DNA of 64,000 nucleotides, taken from JAFGBM01 sp964610155. GTDB taxonomy: Bacteria > Actinomycetota > Actinomycetes > Actinomycetales > Demequinaceae. Below, one piece after another: positions 17,644 to 24,295 of this stretch (the first letter of the stretch is position 1; every line of letters starts with the position of its first letter). Made by a program: the position numbers and the translations under genes. The notes under the pieces were generated by a model. That model was not told where the DNA came from. It did no database searches and saw only the letters and a list, made by a program, of their open reading frames with translations. The DNA is taken from the NCBI GenBank assembly GCA_964610155.1, contig CAZSUY010000001.1, positions 62,001 through 126,000 on the forward strand. Reading direction: 5' to 3'.

Positions 17644-17670
17644 TTAGCACTCTCGGCCTGAGAGTGCTAA
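17644..17670 (-). promoter_or_regulatory. CIRCE operator (HrcA site) of groEL
   Basis: A perfect match to the CIRCE consensus, TTAGCACTC-N9-GAGTGCTAA, about 83 bases upstream of the groEL start. HrcA repressor binds this inverted repeat. Confidence 0.95.
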
Positions 17671-17677
17671 CACGATT

Positions 17678-17704
17678 CTGGCACTCTCCCCCCGAGAGTG
17701 CAAA
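17678..17704 (-). promoter_or_regulatory. second, degenerate CIRCE-like inverted repeat
   Basis: A second inverted repeat with the same 9-base spacing lies 7 bases beyond the first: CTGGCACTC-N9-GAGTGCAAA. The GCACTC/GAGTGC cores are intact and the outer bases are changed. It is probably a secondary HrcA site. Confidence 0.75.
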
Positions 17705-17725
17705 CCCCATTCGCCTCGGTTCTGC

Positions 17726-18346
17726 CTAGGGCGAAGCCGATGGCGTCGGCGAGGGAGGCTCCCCGAGCGTCAGTCCCTCAACGAGAATGATCGCGATTTC
17801 GGCTCCCTCCGTTGGCCCGACCCCCACGGTCAAGATTCCGAGCAGATCCGCGAGGTACCGGGCCGAATCCTCAAATTCCGGTGTCGAGTACCGGACGACG
17901 TTGCCCGGTGGGCTTGCCCCCTCCCAGTCCCCGGAGGAGACGCCGGTGAAGCCGCTTTGACCCAGCACATAGCTCTGCACCTCATCGGCTAGACCCGTCT
18001 CACCGCTGTTGTTGTACACGACGATGCCTGCATCGAGCACGAGGTCATACGTTCCTGTCTGGCTCGGAGACGGACTCGGGGATGGGGTGACAGACGGGCT
18101 AGGGGACGGGGTTACAACCGGTGGCTTGTCATCCACCAACGGTGCGCGTATCCAGTTCAACCACGACACGTCGGGCGCGATACGGATGAGTTGGGCACCC
18201 CCCCAAGCCAGGCCAATACAGGTCAAGAGGACCGCGCCGAAGACCGCGAAACGAGTCCAGGTTCGAGGCACCCGTCGATGCACGCCAGCGGGGCTTCCCT
18301 CGGGAAGGCGATCGAATTCGTCTGGCGGATATCGGTTCCGTGCCAC
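17726..18346 (-). CDS. LytR_C domain membrane protein
   Basis: A 206-aa single-pass protein. It has a cytoplasmic N-terminus, a TM helix at ~33-52 (FAVFGAVLLTCIGLAWGGAQL), a Pro/Ser/Thr linker (repeated PSPSPSVT) and an extracytoplasmic LytR C-terminal domain from ~98 (IVVYNNSGETGLADEV ... VVRYSTPEFEDSARYLADLLG). These domains are linked to cell-wall polymer attachment enzymes; this one lacks the catalytic LCP domain. It starts at GTG 18346 and follows the DUF3263 gene by 9 bases. Confidence 0.8.
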   Translation of the reverse strand: MARNRYPPDEFDRLPEGSPAGVHRRVPRTWTRFAVFGAVLLTCIGLAWGGAQLIRIAPDVSWLNWIRAPLVDDKPPVVTPSPSPSVTPSPSPSPSQTGTYDLVLDAGIVVYNNSGETGLADEVQSYVLGQSGFTGVSSGDWEGASPPGNVVRYSTPEFEDSARYLADLLGILTVGVGPTEGAEIAIILVEGLTLGEPPSPTPSASP

Positions 18347-18355
18347 TGGATGACC

Positions 18356-18649
18356 CTACCTTGTCGATGCCGGCCCGAGGTGGCGGGTCTCACGCTCGTG
18401 CTGACGTATGTCGCGCATCCGACGGAGCCGCTTGACGAGCATCGGGTCGTGGGCGAGGGCTGCCTCGCTCTCCAGGAGGGCGTTGAGAATCTGAAAATAC
18501 TCGGTCACCCCAAGCCCGAATCTGGTGCGGATTGCGCCCTCCTTGGCCCCTCCATGCCGCCACCATTCACGCTCAAAGAAGAGGATCCTCTCCTCGCGTT
18601 CGGTGAGCCTCGGTGCGACCCCGCTAGCCTCCAGCGCCTGCTCCGACAT
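18356..18649 (-). CDS. DUF3263 protein
   Basis: A 97-aa protein matching the actinobacterial DUF3263 family. It has LTEREERILFFEREWWRHGG followed by a helix-turn-helix-like segment (KEGAIRTRFGLGVTEYFQIL) and a basic tail. A DNA-binding or regulatory role is likely, but none is established. It lies upstream of the LytR_C gene in the same operon and divergent to ung. Confidence 0.8.
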   Translation of the reverse strand: MSEQALEASGVAPRLTEREERILFFEREWWRHGGAKEGAIRTRFGLGVTEYFQILNALLESEAALAHDPMLVKRLRRMRDIRQHERETRHLGPASTR

Positions 18650-18751
18650 CTCGCCTCCCCGCCTGATCCACCCGGGTCATCGCCTCCACTGTACCCCTCG
18701 AATCACACCGTTGTCATTCGCTCGCCGCGGGGCTCCCGATACTCTAACGGC

Positions 18752-19417
18752 ATGTCCGACGCGTGGCGATCCCAGGTTGCCCCCGATTGGGTCGATGCCC
18801 TCGAACCCGTCGCGCCCCTCCTCACCCGTATTGGCACCTTCCTTCGAGACGAGATCTCCTCTGGACGGGGATACCTGCCAGCTGGCGAGAACATCCTGAG
18901 ATCCTTCCGGACCCCCCTGAGCGATGTAAGGGTTCTCGTCGTGGGTCAGGACCCCTACCCCACCCCGGGAGACCCTGTGGGGCTGTGCTTCTCGGTCGCT
19001 CCCGGGCGCCCCATGCCCCGTTCACTCGTCAACATCGCTAGGGAGCTTCGGGACGACACCGGGGAGACCTTGGTGGACGGCGACCTCTCCCCGTGGGCCT
19101 CCCAGGGGGTCATGCTCCTCAACAGGGTGCTGACCGTCAGGCCGGGGGCGTCGAGCTCGCATCGGGGGCGAGGATGGGAGGAATTCACCGAACACGCGAT
19201 CCGTGTCCTTGCGGCCCGCGGGGGGCCGCTCGTCGCCATCCTGTGGGGCCGGGACGCGCAATCACTCAAGCCGATCCTCGGGGACGTTCCGGCCATCGAA
19301 AGCGCCCATCCGAGCCCCCTCAGCGCCTCGGCTGGCTTCTTCGGCTCCCGACCGTTCTCCCGCGCCAATGCCATCCTCGCCGAGCAAGGCTCGGCACCGA
19401 TCCGCTGGGCAACCTAG
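18752..19417 (+). CDS. ung: uracil-DNA glycosylase
   Basis: Removes uracil from DNA in base excision repair. It is a 221-aa family 1 UDG: water-activating loop GQDPYPTPGDPVGLCFSV (catalytic Asp present; the usual His after GQDPY is Pro), LLNRVLTVR carrying the uracil-specificity Asn, and the Leu-intercalation loop HPSPLS. The frame is open far upstream but crosses two genes on the other strand; ATG 18752 fits the family. Confidence 0.92.
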   Translation: MSDAWRSQVAPDWVDALEPVAPLLTRIGTFLRDEISSGRGYLPAGENILRSFRTPLSDVRVLVVGQDPYPTPGDPVGLCFSVAPGRPMPRSLVNIARELRDDTGETLVDGDLSPWASQGVMLLNRVLTVRPGASSSHRGRGWEEFTEHAIRVLAARGGPLVAILWGRDAQSLKPILGDVPAIESAHPSPLSASAGFFGSRPFSRANAILAEQGSAPIRWAT

Positions 19418-19444
19418 GGAAGCCGAAGGCAAGAATTCCTTGAG

Positions 19445-20275
19445 CTACGGGCAGATGGTCTGACCTCCCCACCACGTGGGCATACCATTTTGGCCGATGT
19501 AGATCGTGGCGCCCCAGAACGCCGTGTCGTCCTCGACCACGAGCGTGTTCATCGGGCTCGAGCACCCGCTGTACATGAGCTGCACCTGGTTGCTGTATTG
19601 ACCTGCCCACACGGGAACCCAAGGGAACCCCGCAGCCGTGAAGTCGATCGTCGCGCGCCAGTGCGCGCCATCCGTGGTCACGTTGAACGTGAAGTTCATC
19701 ATCTGTCCACCGGGAGGAATCGAGTTGGGGTACATGCCCGAGACGGAGATATTCGTCACCGTGCATGTGTGGTTTTTCCACGGGTTGCGCCCGTTGTTCA
19801 GGGCAATACAACTGATGGTGGGAGTCACTGTCGGAGGCGTCCAGGTGGCGCTAATCCCCCAGATGTCGATAATAAGGGCGACGCTCTGGGCGGCGGAGGC
19901 GTTGAAGTAGGCGGTGGTCGTGATCGTCGCCGTTCCCGTCGCTCCGGTGGCGCCTGTCCCCTCTGCCAACTGGGTCTCCCCGGTTCCAACGACGGAAAGG
20001 AGAACGTCGAGGTTGTAGCAGGTTGCCGGAATGTCCGAGACCTGTACCTGGTTGTAGGTTCCCCCAATAGACGTCCCCGTAGCCGTCGTGGAGAGCGTCG
20101 CGGTCGTGCAAGGCCCTTTAGTTTGTGTCAGGGGATCGTCGCTTCGGACGGAGAGTTGGGCGGCCGAGGCAACCGTGACCACCGTCACCGCGACCGTCAT
20201 GCTCGCCGCGAGGGCCCAGGTACGCCAACGCCGCCGGTGCTGGCGGCTCGCTCCTCGGGACGATGGCTGTTTCAC
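19445..20275 (-). CDS. TasA/SipW-substrate-like secreted protein, large
   Basis: A 276-aa exported protein. The basic N-terminus (RQHRRRWR) and hydrophobic segment end at ASAAQLSVRSDD, a probable signal-peptidase site (ASA|AQ). The same boundary occurs in the small protein at 21023-21433. The mature part is Thr/Ser/Gly-rich and predicted beta-rich, with several cysteines (PATCYNLD, ISCIALN, HTCTVTN, YSGCSS, TICP) and no catalytic motif. It probably forms an extracellular surface or fibre component. The start is GTG 20275 after GGGGGGATCG. A small hairpin (20339-20355) lies in the gap to the peptidase gene. Confidence 0.65.
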   Translation of the reverse strand: MKQPSSRGASRQHRRRWRTWALAASMTVAVTVVTVASAAQLSVRSDDPLTQTKGPCTTATLSTTATGTSIGGTYNQVQVSDIPATCYNLDVLLSVVGTGETQLAEGTGATGATGTATITTTAYFNASAAQSVALIIDIWGISATWTPPTVTPTISCIALNNGRNPWKNHTCTVTNISVSGMYPNSIPPGGQMMNFTFNVTTDGAHWRATIDFTAAGFPWVPVWAGQYSNQVQLMYSGCSSPMNTLVVEDDTAFWGATIYIGQNGMPTWWGGQTICP

Positions 20276-20390
20276 CGATCCCCCCGGTTATCCGATCCCC
20301 GTTTCTTCACAGGGAGCGCCGCGAATGCTCTTGATACCTTCGCCCAAGCGGCGAATCCGCAAAGGCCCGCGGCAACCAACAAGGCGGAGG

Positions 20391-20996
20391 TCACGGAATT
20401 CTCCGACCGACCCCCATCGCGGTAACGCTATTGACTTCCTGAGAATCGTTCGCACGAGAGGCGACGGCAGGGCGAACCTGGTCGTCCTCTTCGTCCTCAA
20501 GCTCCTTTTCGGGCCAGAGGATGAGGACGATCGCCGCGAGCAACACGAAGCCCCACAGGAAGGGTTGGATGAGGAATTCGGTGATATAGCCAGCGCCACC
20601 GAAGCTAATCTCAACCGGGCCGAGAATCTCGCCGTCGGTGGGTGACCACTGGTCGATCCACGAGTTGTTGTCTCCCTGGACCTGCCACCCGTTCACCCCG
20701 TCACCGCCCACAACCCGGTGAACCACGTGCGCCCCACCGAAGTCGGCCGGGGTGTAGACGACGACGTCGCCGACCTCCACCGGACCCTTCCGGGCCACCA
20801 CAAGGTCACCATCTTCGAAGGTGGGTTCCATGGAATTTCCGGAAACGATGACGAGGGTGGTCGACCCTCCAAGGGAGGACGGCCAGAGGAACCACGCGTC
20901 AATCGCTATGACGACCCAGAGAATCACGTTGCCAAGGACCGACAGGTACCAGCGCCCGGTGAACCGGGCCCCGATACCTGTCGAGTGGCGAATCAT
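20391..20996 (-). CDS. SipW-type (Ser-His) signal peptidase I
   Basis: A 201-aa membrane signal peptidase. The N-terminal TM is ~20-38. Catalytic Ser55 is in VSGNSMEPTFEDGDLV, and the general-base position is His93 in AHVVHRVVGG instead of the Lys of ordinary bacterial LepB. QGDNN at 107-111 completes the active site, and a second TM follows at ~142-161. The Ser-His type is that of archaeal/ER signal peptidases and Bacillus SipW. It is flanked on both sides by secreted proteins with matching signal regions, so it is probably a dedicated peptidase for them. It starts 26 bases after the small secreted protein; GAGG precedes ATG 20996. Confidence 0.88.
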   Translation of the reverse strand: MIRHSTGIGARFTGRWYLSVLGNVILWVVIAIDAWFLWPSSLGGSTTLVIVSGNSMEPTFEDGDLVVARKGPVEVGDVVVYTPADFGGAHVVHRVVGGDGVNGWQVQGDNNSWIDQWSPTDGEILGPVEISFGGAGYITEFLIQPFLWGFVLLAAIVLILWPEKELEDEEDDQVRPAVASRANDSQEVNSVTAMGVGRRIP

Positions 20997-21022
20997 GAAT
21001 TCCTCAGTCTTGGTTAGTCCTA

Positions 21023-21433
21023 CTAGCCGATCGCGACAGCAATGCCCTCAATCAAAGCGACGGACACTGGGCCCGAGAAGGGCACCACGACGGTATCGAC
21101 TCCTACGCCGGGGTGAGCGATGGACCCACTATCCAGATTGGCACCTGCGGCGCCGGTCGCGGTCGCGAACACCATTCCTTCGCAGGAACCATCAATCAGG
21201 TCACCAATGGTGACCGAGGAGACGGTGTAACCCGTACCTACCGTATAGGTGGGGGAGTAGGTGACAGTGACACCGTCAGCGTCGCATGCCCCGACCGTGT
21301 CGACGCCTGCAACCACATCCGTGCTGTTCACTGTCAACTGCGCCGCCGAGGCCATGCTGAGACCAGCAACACCAACGATGGCGAGTGCAAGGGCAAGAGA
21401 TTTGCGCGAAGAGCGCCGATTGATAGTAGCCAC
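21023..21433 (-). CDS. TasA/SipW-substrate-like secreted protein, small
   Basis: A 136-aa exported protein. Signal region MATINRRSSRKSLALALAIV ends with MASAAQLTVNSTDVV, matching the cleavage boundary of the larger protein at 19445-20275. The rest is Val/Thr/Gly-rich and beta-prone with two cysteines (VGACDADG and DGSCEGM) that could form a disulfide. Starts at GTG 21433 preceded by AAGGAG. It is the first gene of the peptidase operon and likely the most abundant product. No enzymatic motif is visible. Confidence 0.68.
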   Translation of the reverse strand: MATINRRSSRKSLALALAIVGVAGLSMASAAQLTVNSTDVVAGVDTVGACDADGVTVTYSPTYTVGTGYTVSSVTIGDLIDGSCEGMVFATATGAAGANLDSGSIAHPGVGVDTVVVPFSGPVSVALIEGIAVAIG

Positions 21434-21540
21434 TTTTAAAACTCCTTTTCATTATTAATGCGAGACCGGACCTGGGTGGAATTACTTCTTTGTGGTCCGT
21501 CCCGCTTGATATCGGCATGAATCCGACACCTCATGAGAGG

Positions 21541-21575
21541 GGTCACACCCCGGAGTATGACGCAGGTCACACTCC
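21541..21575. promoter_or_regulatory. GGTCACAC direct repeats upstream of the SipW operon
   Basis: GGTCACACCCC at 21541 and GGTCACACTCC at 21565 are direct repeats with a 24-base period, about 110-140 bases upstream of the first operon start. The region between is AT-richer than its surroundings (for example CATTAATAATG near 21455). A regulator site is possible. No known operator is recognised. Confidence 0.35.
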
Positions 21576-21645
21576 CTCAGCCGAACCCTCTTTGTGGACC
21601 CAAACAGGATACGTGCCCATTTCGGGTTCTACAAGGGACCATTGG

Positions 21646-21718
21646 AGCTGGCAGCGGGACTCGAACCCGCAACCGCCCGATTACAAGTCGGGTGCGCTAC
21701 CAGTTGCGCCATGCCAGC
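21646..21718 (-). tRNA. tRNA-Thr (anticodon UGU)
   Basis: The reverse strand gives a 73-nt cloverleaf with acceptor GCTGGCA/TGCCAGC, anticodon stem CCCGA/TCGGG around CTTGTAA (anticodon TGT) and T-arm GCGGG TTCGAGT CCCGC. It reads ACA codons. CCA is not encoded. Confidence 0.95.
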
Positions 21719-21850
21719 ATCACCGCCTAAACACGTCACCGCCCACGCACGTCAACACATTCGCACATCACTGTATTCGCACGTCAGCACCTGCCGTGTG
21801 AAACCACCGATCCTCGGCACTCATTGGCCGGAGGTCCAGCGGTTCCGATC

Positions 21851-22735
21851 CTAGACCGAGGGCGTGGGTTCAGGATCGATGGGCGTCGCCAAGTAGTCGG
21901 CGAGCGCGGCCGCGCCATGCTCCTTGACATACGCTACAGCCGCAGTGATAGATCCCGTCGTGGGTTGTCCCTCGTAGTCCACCCATTGTGTGAACTGGAC
22001 CCCACCGATGAGAAACATCGGAGTCTCCGTCACGCCGTCTTTGGATGCCTGCTCCGTCGCGGAAGCCACCCACCGTGTGAACTCCCCATCGGCAATCTTG
22101 ACGATGGCCTCCTCCGAGACGTCGACCTTCCGCGCGATATCGGCAATCTCGTCATTCGTCAGGCCCGGCCCCCCCTCTGGTGGCTGGTTGGCAAACACCT
22201 CCTCGATGAAGACCCAGAAGTGCTCGGGGTCGTATTCTGCGATGGTTGCCATGGCGCTCGCGGCACGGGTCGAGTAATGGGTGTCGGCGGAATACTCATC
22301 AAAATAGGAAAGGGGATGATAGTGAAGGGCTATCTCACCATCATCTGAAAGTGCGCCGACTTCCTCCGACGTGTACAGGGTGAAGACCCCACAGTATGGG
22401 CATATTGGGTCCTCGTAGACGTCGACCCGCACGGCGTCAGCCGCCACCGAACCCCGACCAACCCCGCCGGGTCCAACGATAATTCCGCCGGATCCGTCGG
22501 CCGCGGTGGGCACCTTCATTTCCCCACTGTCGTAGACGCCATACGGCCCGGAATCGTCCTTCTCAGCCTTGACGATGAAGGAGACGATCACCGCGAAGAC
22601 GGCAACAATGACCAGGGCCCCGACGGCCGCGACGATGGTGTTCCTCCTGGACGCGGCCCGCTGCTTGGCCCGAAGCGCTGCCGCTGTCTTGCGTGCGACG
22701 GCCGCCTTGTCAGCGGCGGATCCCTTGGACGCCAT
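21851..22735 (-). CDS. membrane-anchored DsbA-like thioredoxin-fold protein (copy 1)
   Basis: A 294-aa protein. A charged N-terminus (Ala/Lys/Arg-rich) leads to one TM at ~33-55, then an extracytoplasmic DsbA/thioredoxin_4 domain with active site CPYC at 112-115 (YEDPICPYCGVF) and the cis-Pro loop GVTETPMFLIGG. It likely acts as an oxidase or isomerase of disulfides outside the membrane. It is a paralogue of the gene just upstream. ATG 22735 was chosen over an upstream start at 22750 because its N-terminus aligns with the second copy. Confidence 0.88.
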   Translation of the reverse strand: MASKGSAADKAAVARKTAAALRAKQRAASRRNTIVAAVGALVIVAVFAVIVSFIVKAEKDDSGPYGVYDSGEMKVPTAADGSGGIIVGPGGVGRGSVAADAVRVDVYEDPICPYCGVFTLYTSEEVGALSDDGEIALHYHPLSYFDEYSADTHYSTRAASAMATIAEYDPEHFWVFIEEVFANQPPEGGPGLTNDEIADIARKVDVSEEAIVKIADGEFTRWVASATEQASKDGVTETPMFLIGGVQFTQWVDYEGQPTTGSITAAVAYVKEHGAAALADYLATPIDPEPTPSV

Positions 22736-22874
22736 GGAGCTCCCTTCCACTCGGAGGTTGTAGCCCTCGCATTACTCTAACCGTTCACTCGGAGGAAGCC
22801 CTCAATCGAAAGGGCTCCCTACCGGGTGCGCCATATTTACGATTCGGGGAATCGAGGACCTGGTAATCAGGACT

Positions 22875-23753
22875 CTATTCCGAGGGCAAGGGGGAGGGTT
22901 CGACGGGGGTCGCCAGGTCTTCCGCAAACGCCTCGGCCCCGTTCTCCTTGATATAGGTCACGGCCGCGGTGATGTTTCCTGGAGTGGACCAGTAGTTGAA
23001 GCGAACGCCGCCGACCAAGACGGTCGGGGTACCGAATCTTCCTTCCTCGGAGCTATACACAATGGCTGCTCGCTCAGTAGAGTCCGCAATCCATAAGGTG
23101 AACTCCCCGTCCGAGAACCTGGCGATGGCTGCCTCGGATACCCCGGCTCCACGGGCAAGGTCAACGATCTCGTCGTTCTTCAGACCCTTGGTGCCCTCAT
23201 CCGGCGGATCGGCGTAACTCGCTTTGACCATGGCCCAGAAGTGGCTGGGGTCATATTCGGCAACCGTGAACCAGGCGTTGGTCATGCGGGTGGAGTAGTG
23301 AGTACCGACGGAGTATTCGTCAAGAATAGACACGGGATGAAAGTAGAGCGCAACCTCTCCCTGGTCCACCAAGACTCCGACCTCTCCGCTCGCGGTCTCA
23401 TCGAAGATGACGCACCATGGGCACAACGGATCCTCTATGAGGTCGATGCGGATGGCATCCGCCGGAGCGACCCCCCCCGCAACCCCATTGGGGCCGACGA
23501 GTATCCCGTCGGTCTCGTCGATGATGCTCGGTGCCTTGAGCACGCCATTGTTGTAGACCGTGTAGGGGTCCGATTCATCCTCGGTGTGGATGATGAACAT
23601 CACGACAACCACGAAAACGACAACGAGGGCTAGCGCTCCAATTGAAGCCAGGATCGTATTCCTCCTGGCATTCGCCGCCTGCTTAGCCCTGAGATCGGCC
23701 GCCGTCTTGCGAGCCGCCACCGCCTTCTGATGAGCAGATTCCTTGCCGACCAC
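22875..23753 (-). CDS. membrane-anchored DsbA-like thioredoxin-fold protein (copy 2)
   Basis: A 292-aa paralogue of the downstream gene with the same architecture: a basic N-terminus (QKAVAARKTAADLRAKQ), TM ~31-54, active site CPWC at 110-113 (IEDPLCPWCVIF) and cis-Pro in GTPTVLVGG. The different CxxC dipeptide implies a different redox potential. GTG 23753 with GGAAAGGAAC upstream matches the paralogue N-terminus; the frame is open further but overlaps the DoxX gene. A hairpin (AGCCCT/AGGGCT, 22797-22816) sits in the gap to copy 1. Confidence 0.86.
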   Translation of the reverse strand: MVGKESAHQKAVAARKTAADLRAKQAANARRNTILASIGALALVVVFVVVVMFIIHTEDESDPYTVYNNGVLKAPSIIDETDGILVGPNGVAGGVAPADAIRIDLIEDPLCPWCVIFDETASGEVGVLVDQGEVALYFHPVSILDEYSVGTHYSTRMTNAWFTVAEYDPSHFWAMVKASYADPPDEGTKGLKNDEIVDLARGAGVSEAAIARFSDGEFTLWIADSTERAAIVYSSEEGRFGTPTVLVGGVRFNYWSTPGNITAAVTYIKENGAEAFAEDLATPVEPSPLPSE

Positions 23754-23788
23754 GGTGTTCCTTTCCTTCCGGGATGCCCCCCGGTATC

Positions 23789-24271
23789 TTACTGGGTTGG
23801 ACGGAGCCATCCGTCGACCGAGAAGGGACTCTTGGGAAAGAACACGAGCCACACCCCAAGCGAGGTAAAGAACGCCTGATCCCTCAGGTGGCCGAAGTAG
23901 TCCGCCTTGGGGACCGGCCCACCCCCACCGAAGCACCCACAACTAATCTCAAGCCCTCGCGCCTGGACCCACAAGGTCCCAAAGATGAAAGCCGCAAAGA
24001 GGAGTAGGTAGAAGACGGCCACCCATCGGGTGAGAAGGCCAAGCACGAGGAAAAATCCGAGGGCGACCTCGACAAACGGAAGGGCGTAGCCAGCCGGGGT
24101 CACCAGAACCTGGGGAAGAATGTCATAGGACCTCACCGCGTATACAGACATGTCCAGGTCAGCCAGTTTGAGCACGCCAGCCACGATCATGATCAATCCC
24201 GCCGCGACCCGCATCACCAGAGACACCCAGGGCTGAATCAGCCCAAACCGATCCTTCGTCATCATCACCAT
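23789..24271 (-). CDS. DoxX/MauE-family membrane protein
   Basis: A 160-aa protein with four hydrophobic helices. VAAGLIMIVAGVLKLAD at the start and the loop LEISCGCFGGGGPVPKADY are characteristic of MauE/DoxX-like proteins, whose conserved cysteines may exchange electrons with thioredoxin-fold partners. It directly precedes the two DsbA-like genes (35-base gap), so it is a plausible membrane partner that recycles or supports them. The family function is inferred, not proven. Confidence 0.82.
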   Translation of the reverse strand: MVMMTKDRFGLIQPWVSLVMRVAAGLIMIVAGVLKLADLDMSVYAVRSYDILPQVLVTPAGYALPFVEVALGFFLVLGLLTRWVAVFYLLLFAAFIFGTLWVQARGLEISCGCFGGGGPVPKADYFGHLRDQAFFTSLGVWLVFFPKSPFSVDGWLRPTQ

Positions 24272-24295
24272 TCCCGAAGAATAACCCGCAATCCC

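Noticed and set aside
15876..17729. A 617-codon open frame on the + strand across the groEL region
   Set aside because: It is antisense to a full-length, unmistakable GroEL, and the translation shows no known domain; such shadow frames are common at high GC.
22797..22816. Terminator between the two DsbA-like genes
   Set aside because: The AGCCCT/AGGGCT stem has only 6 bp and an 8-base loop with no T-run after it; I left it as a note rather than a feature.
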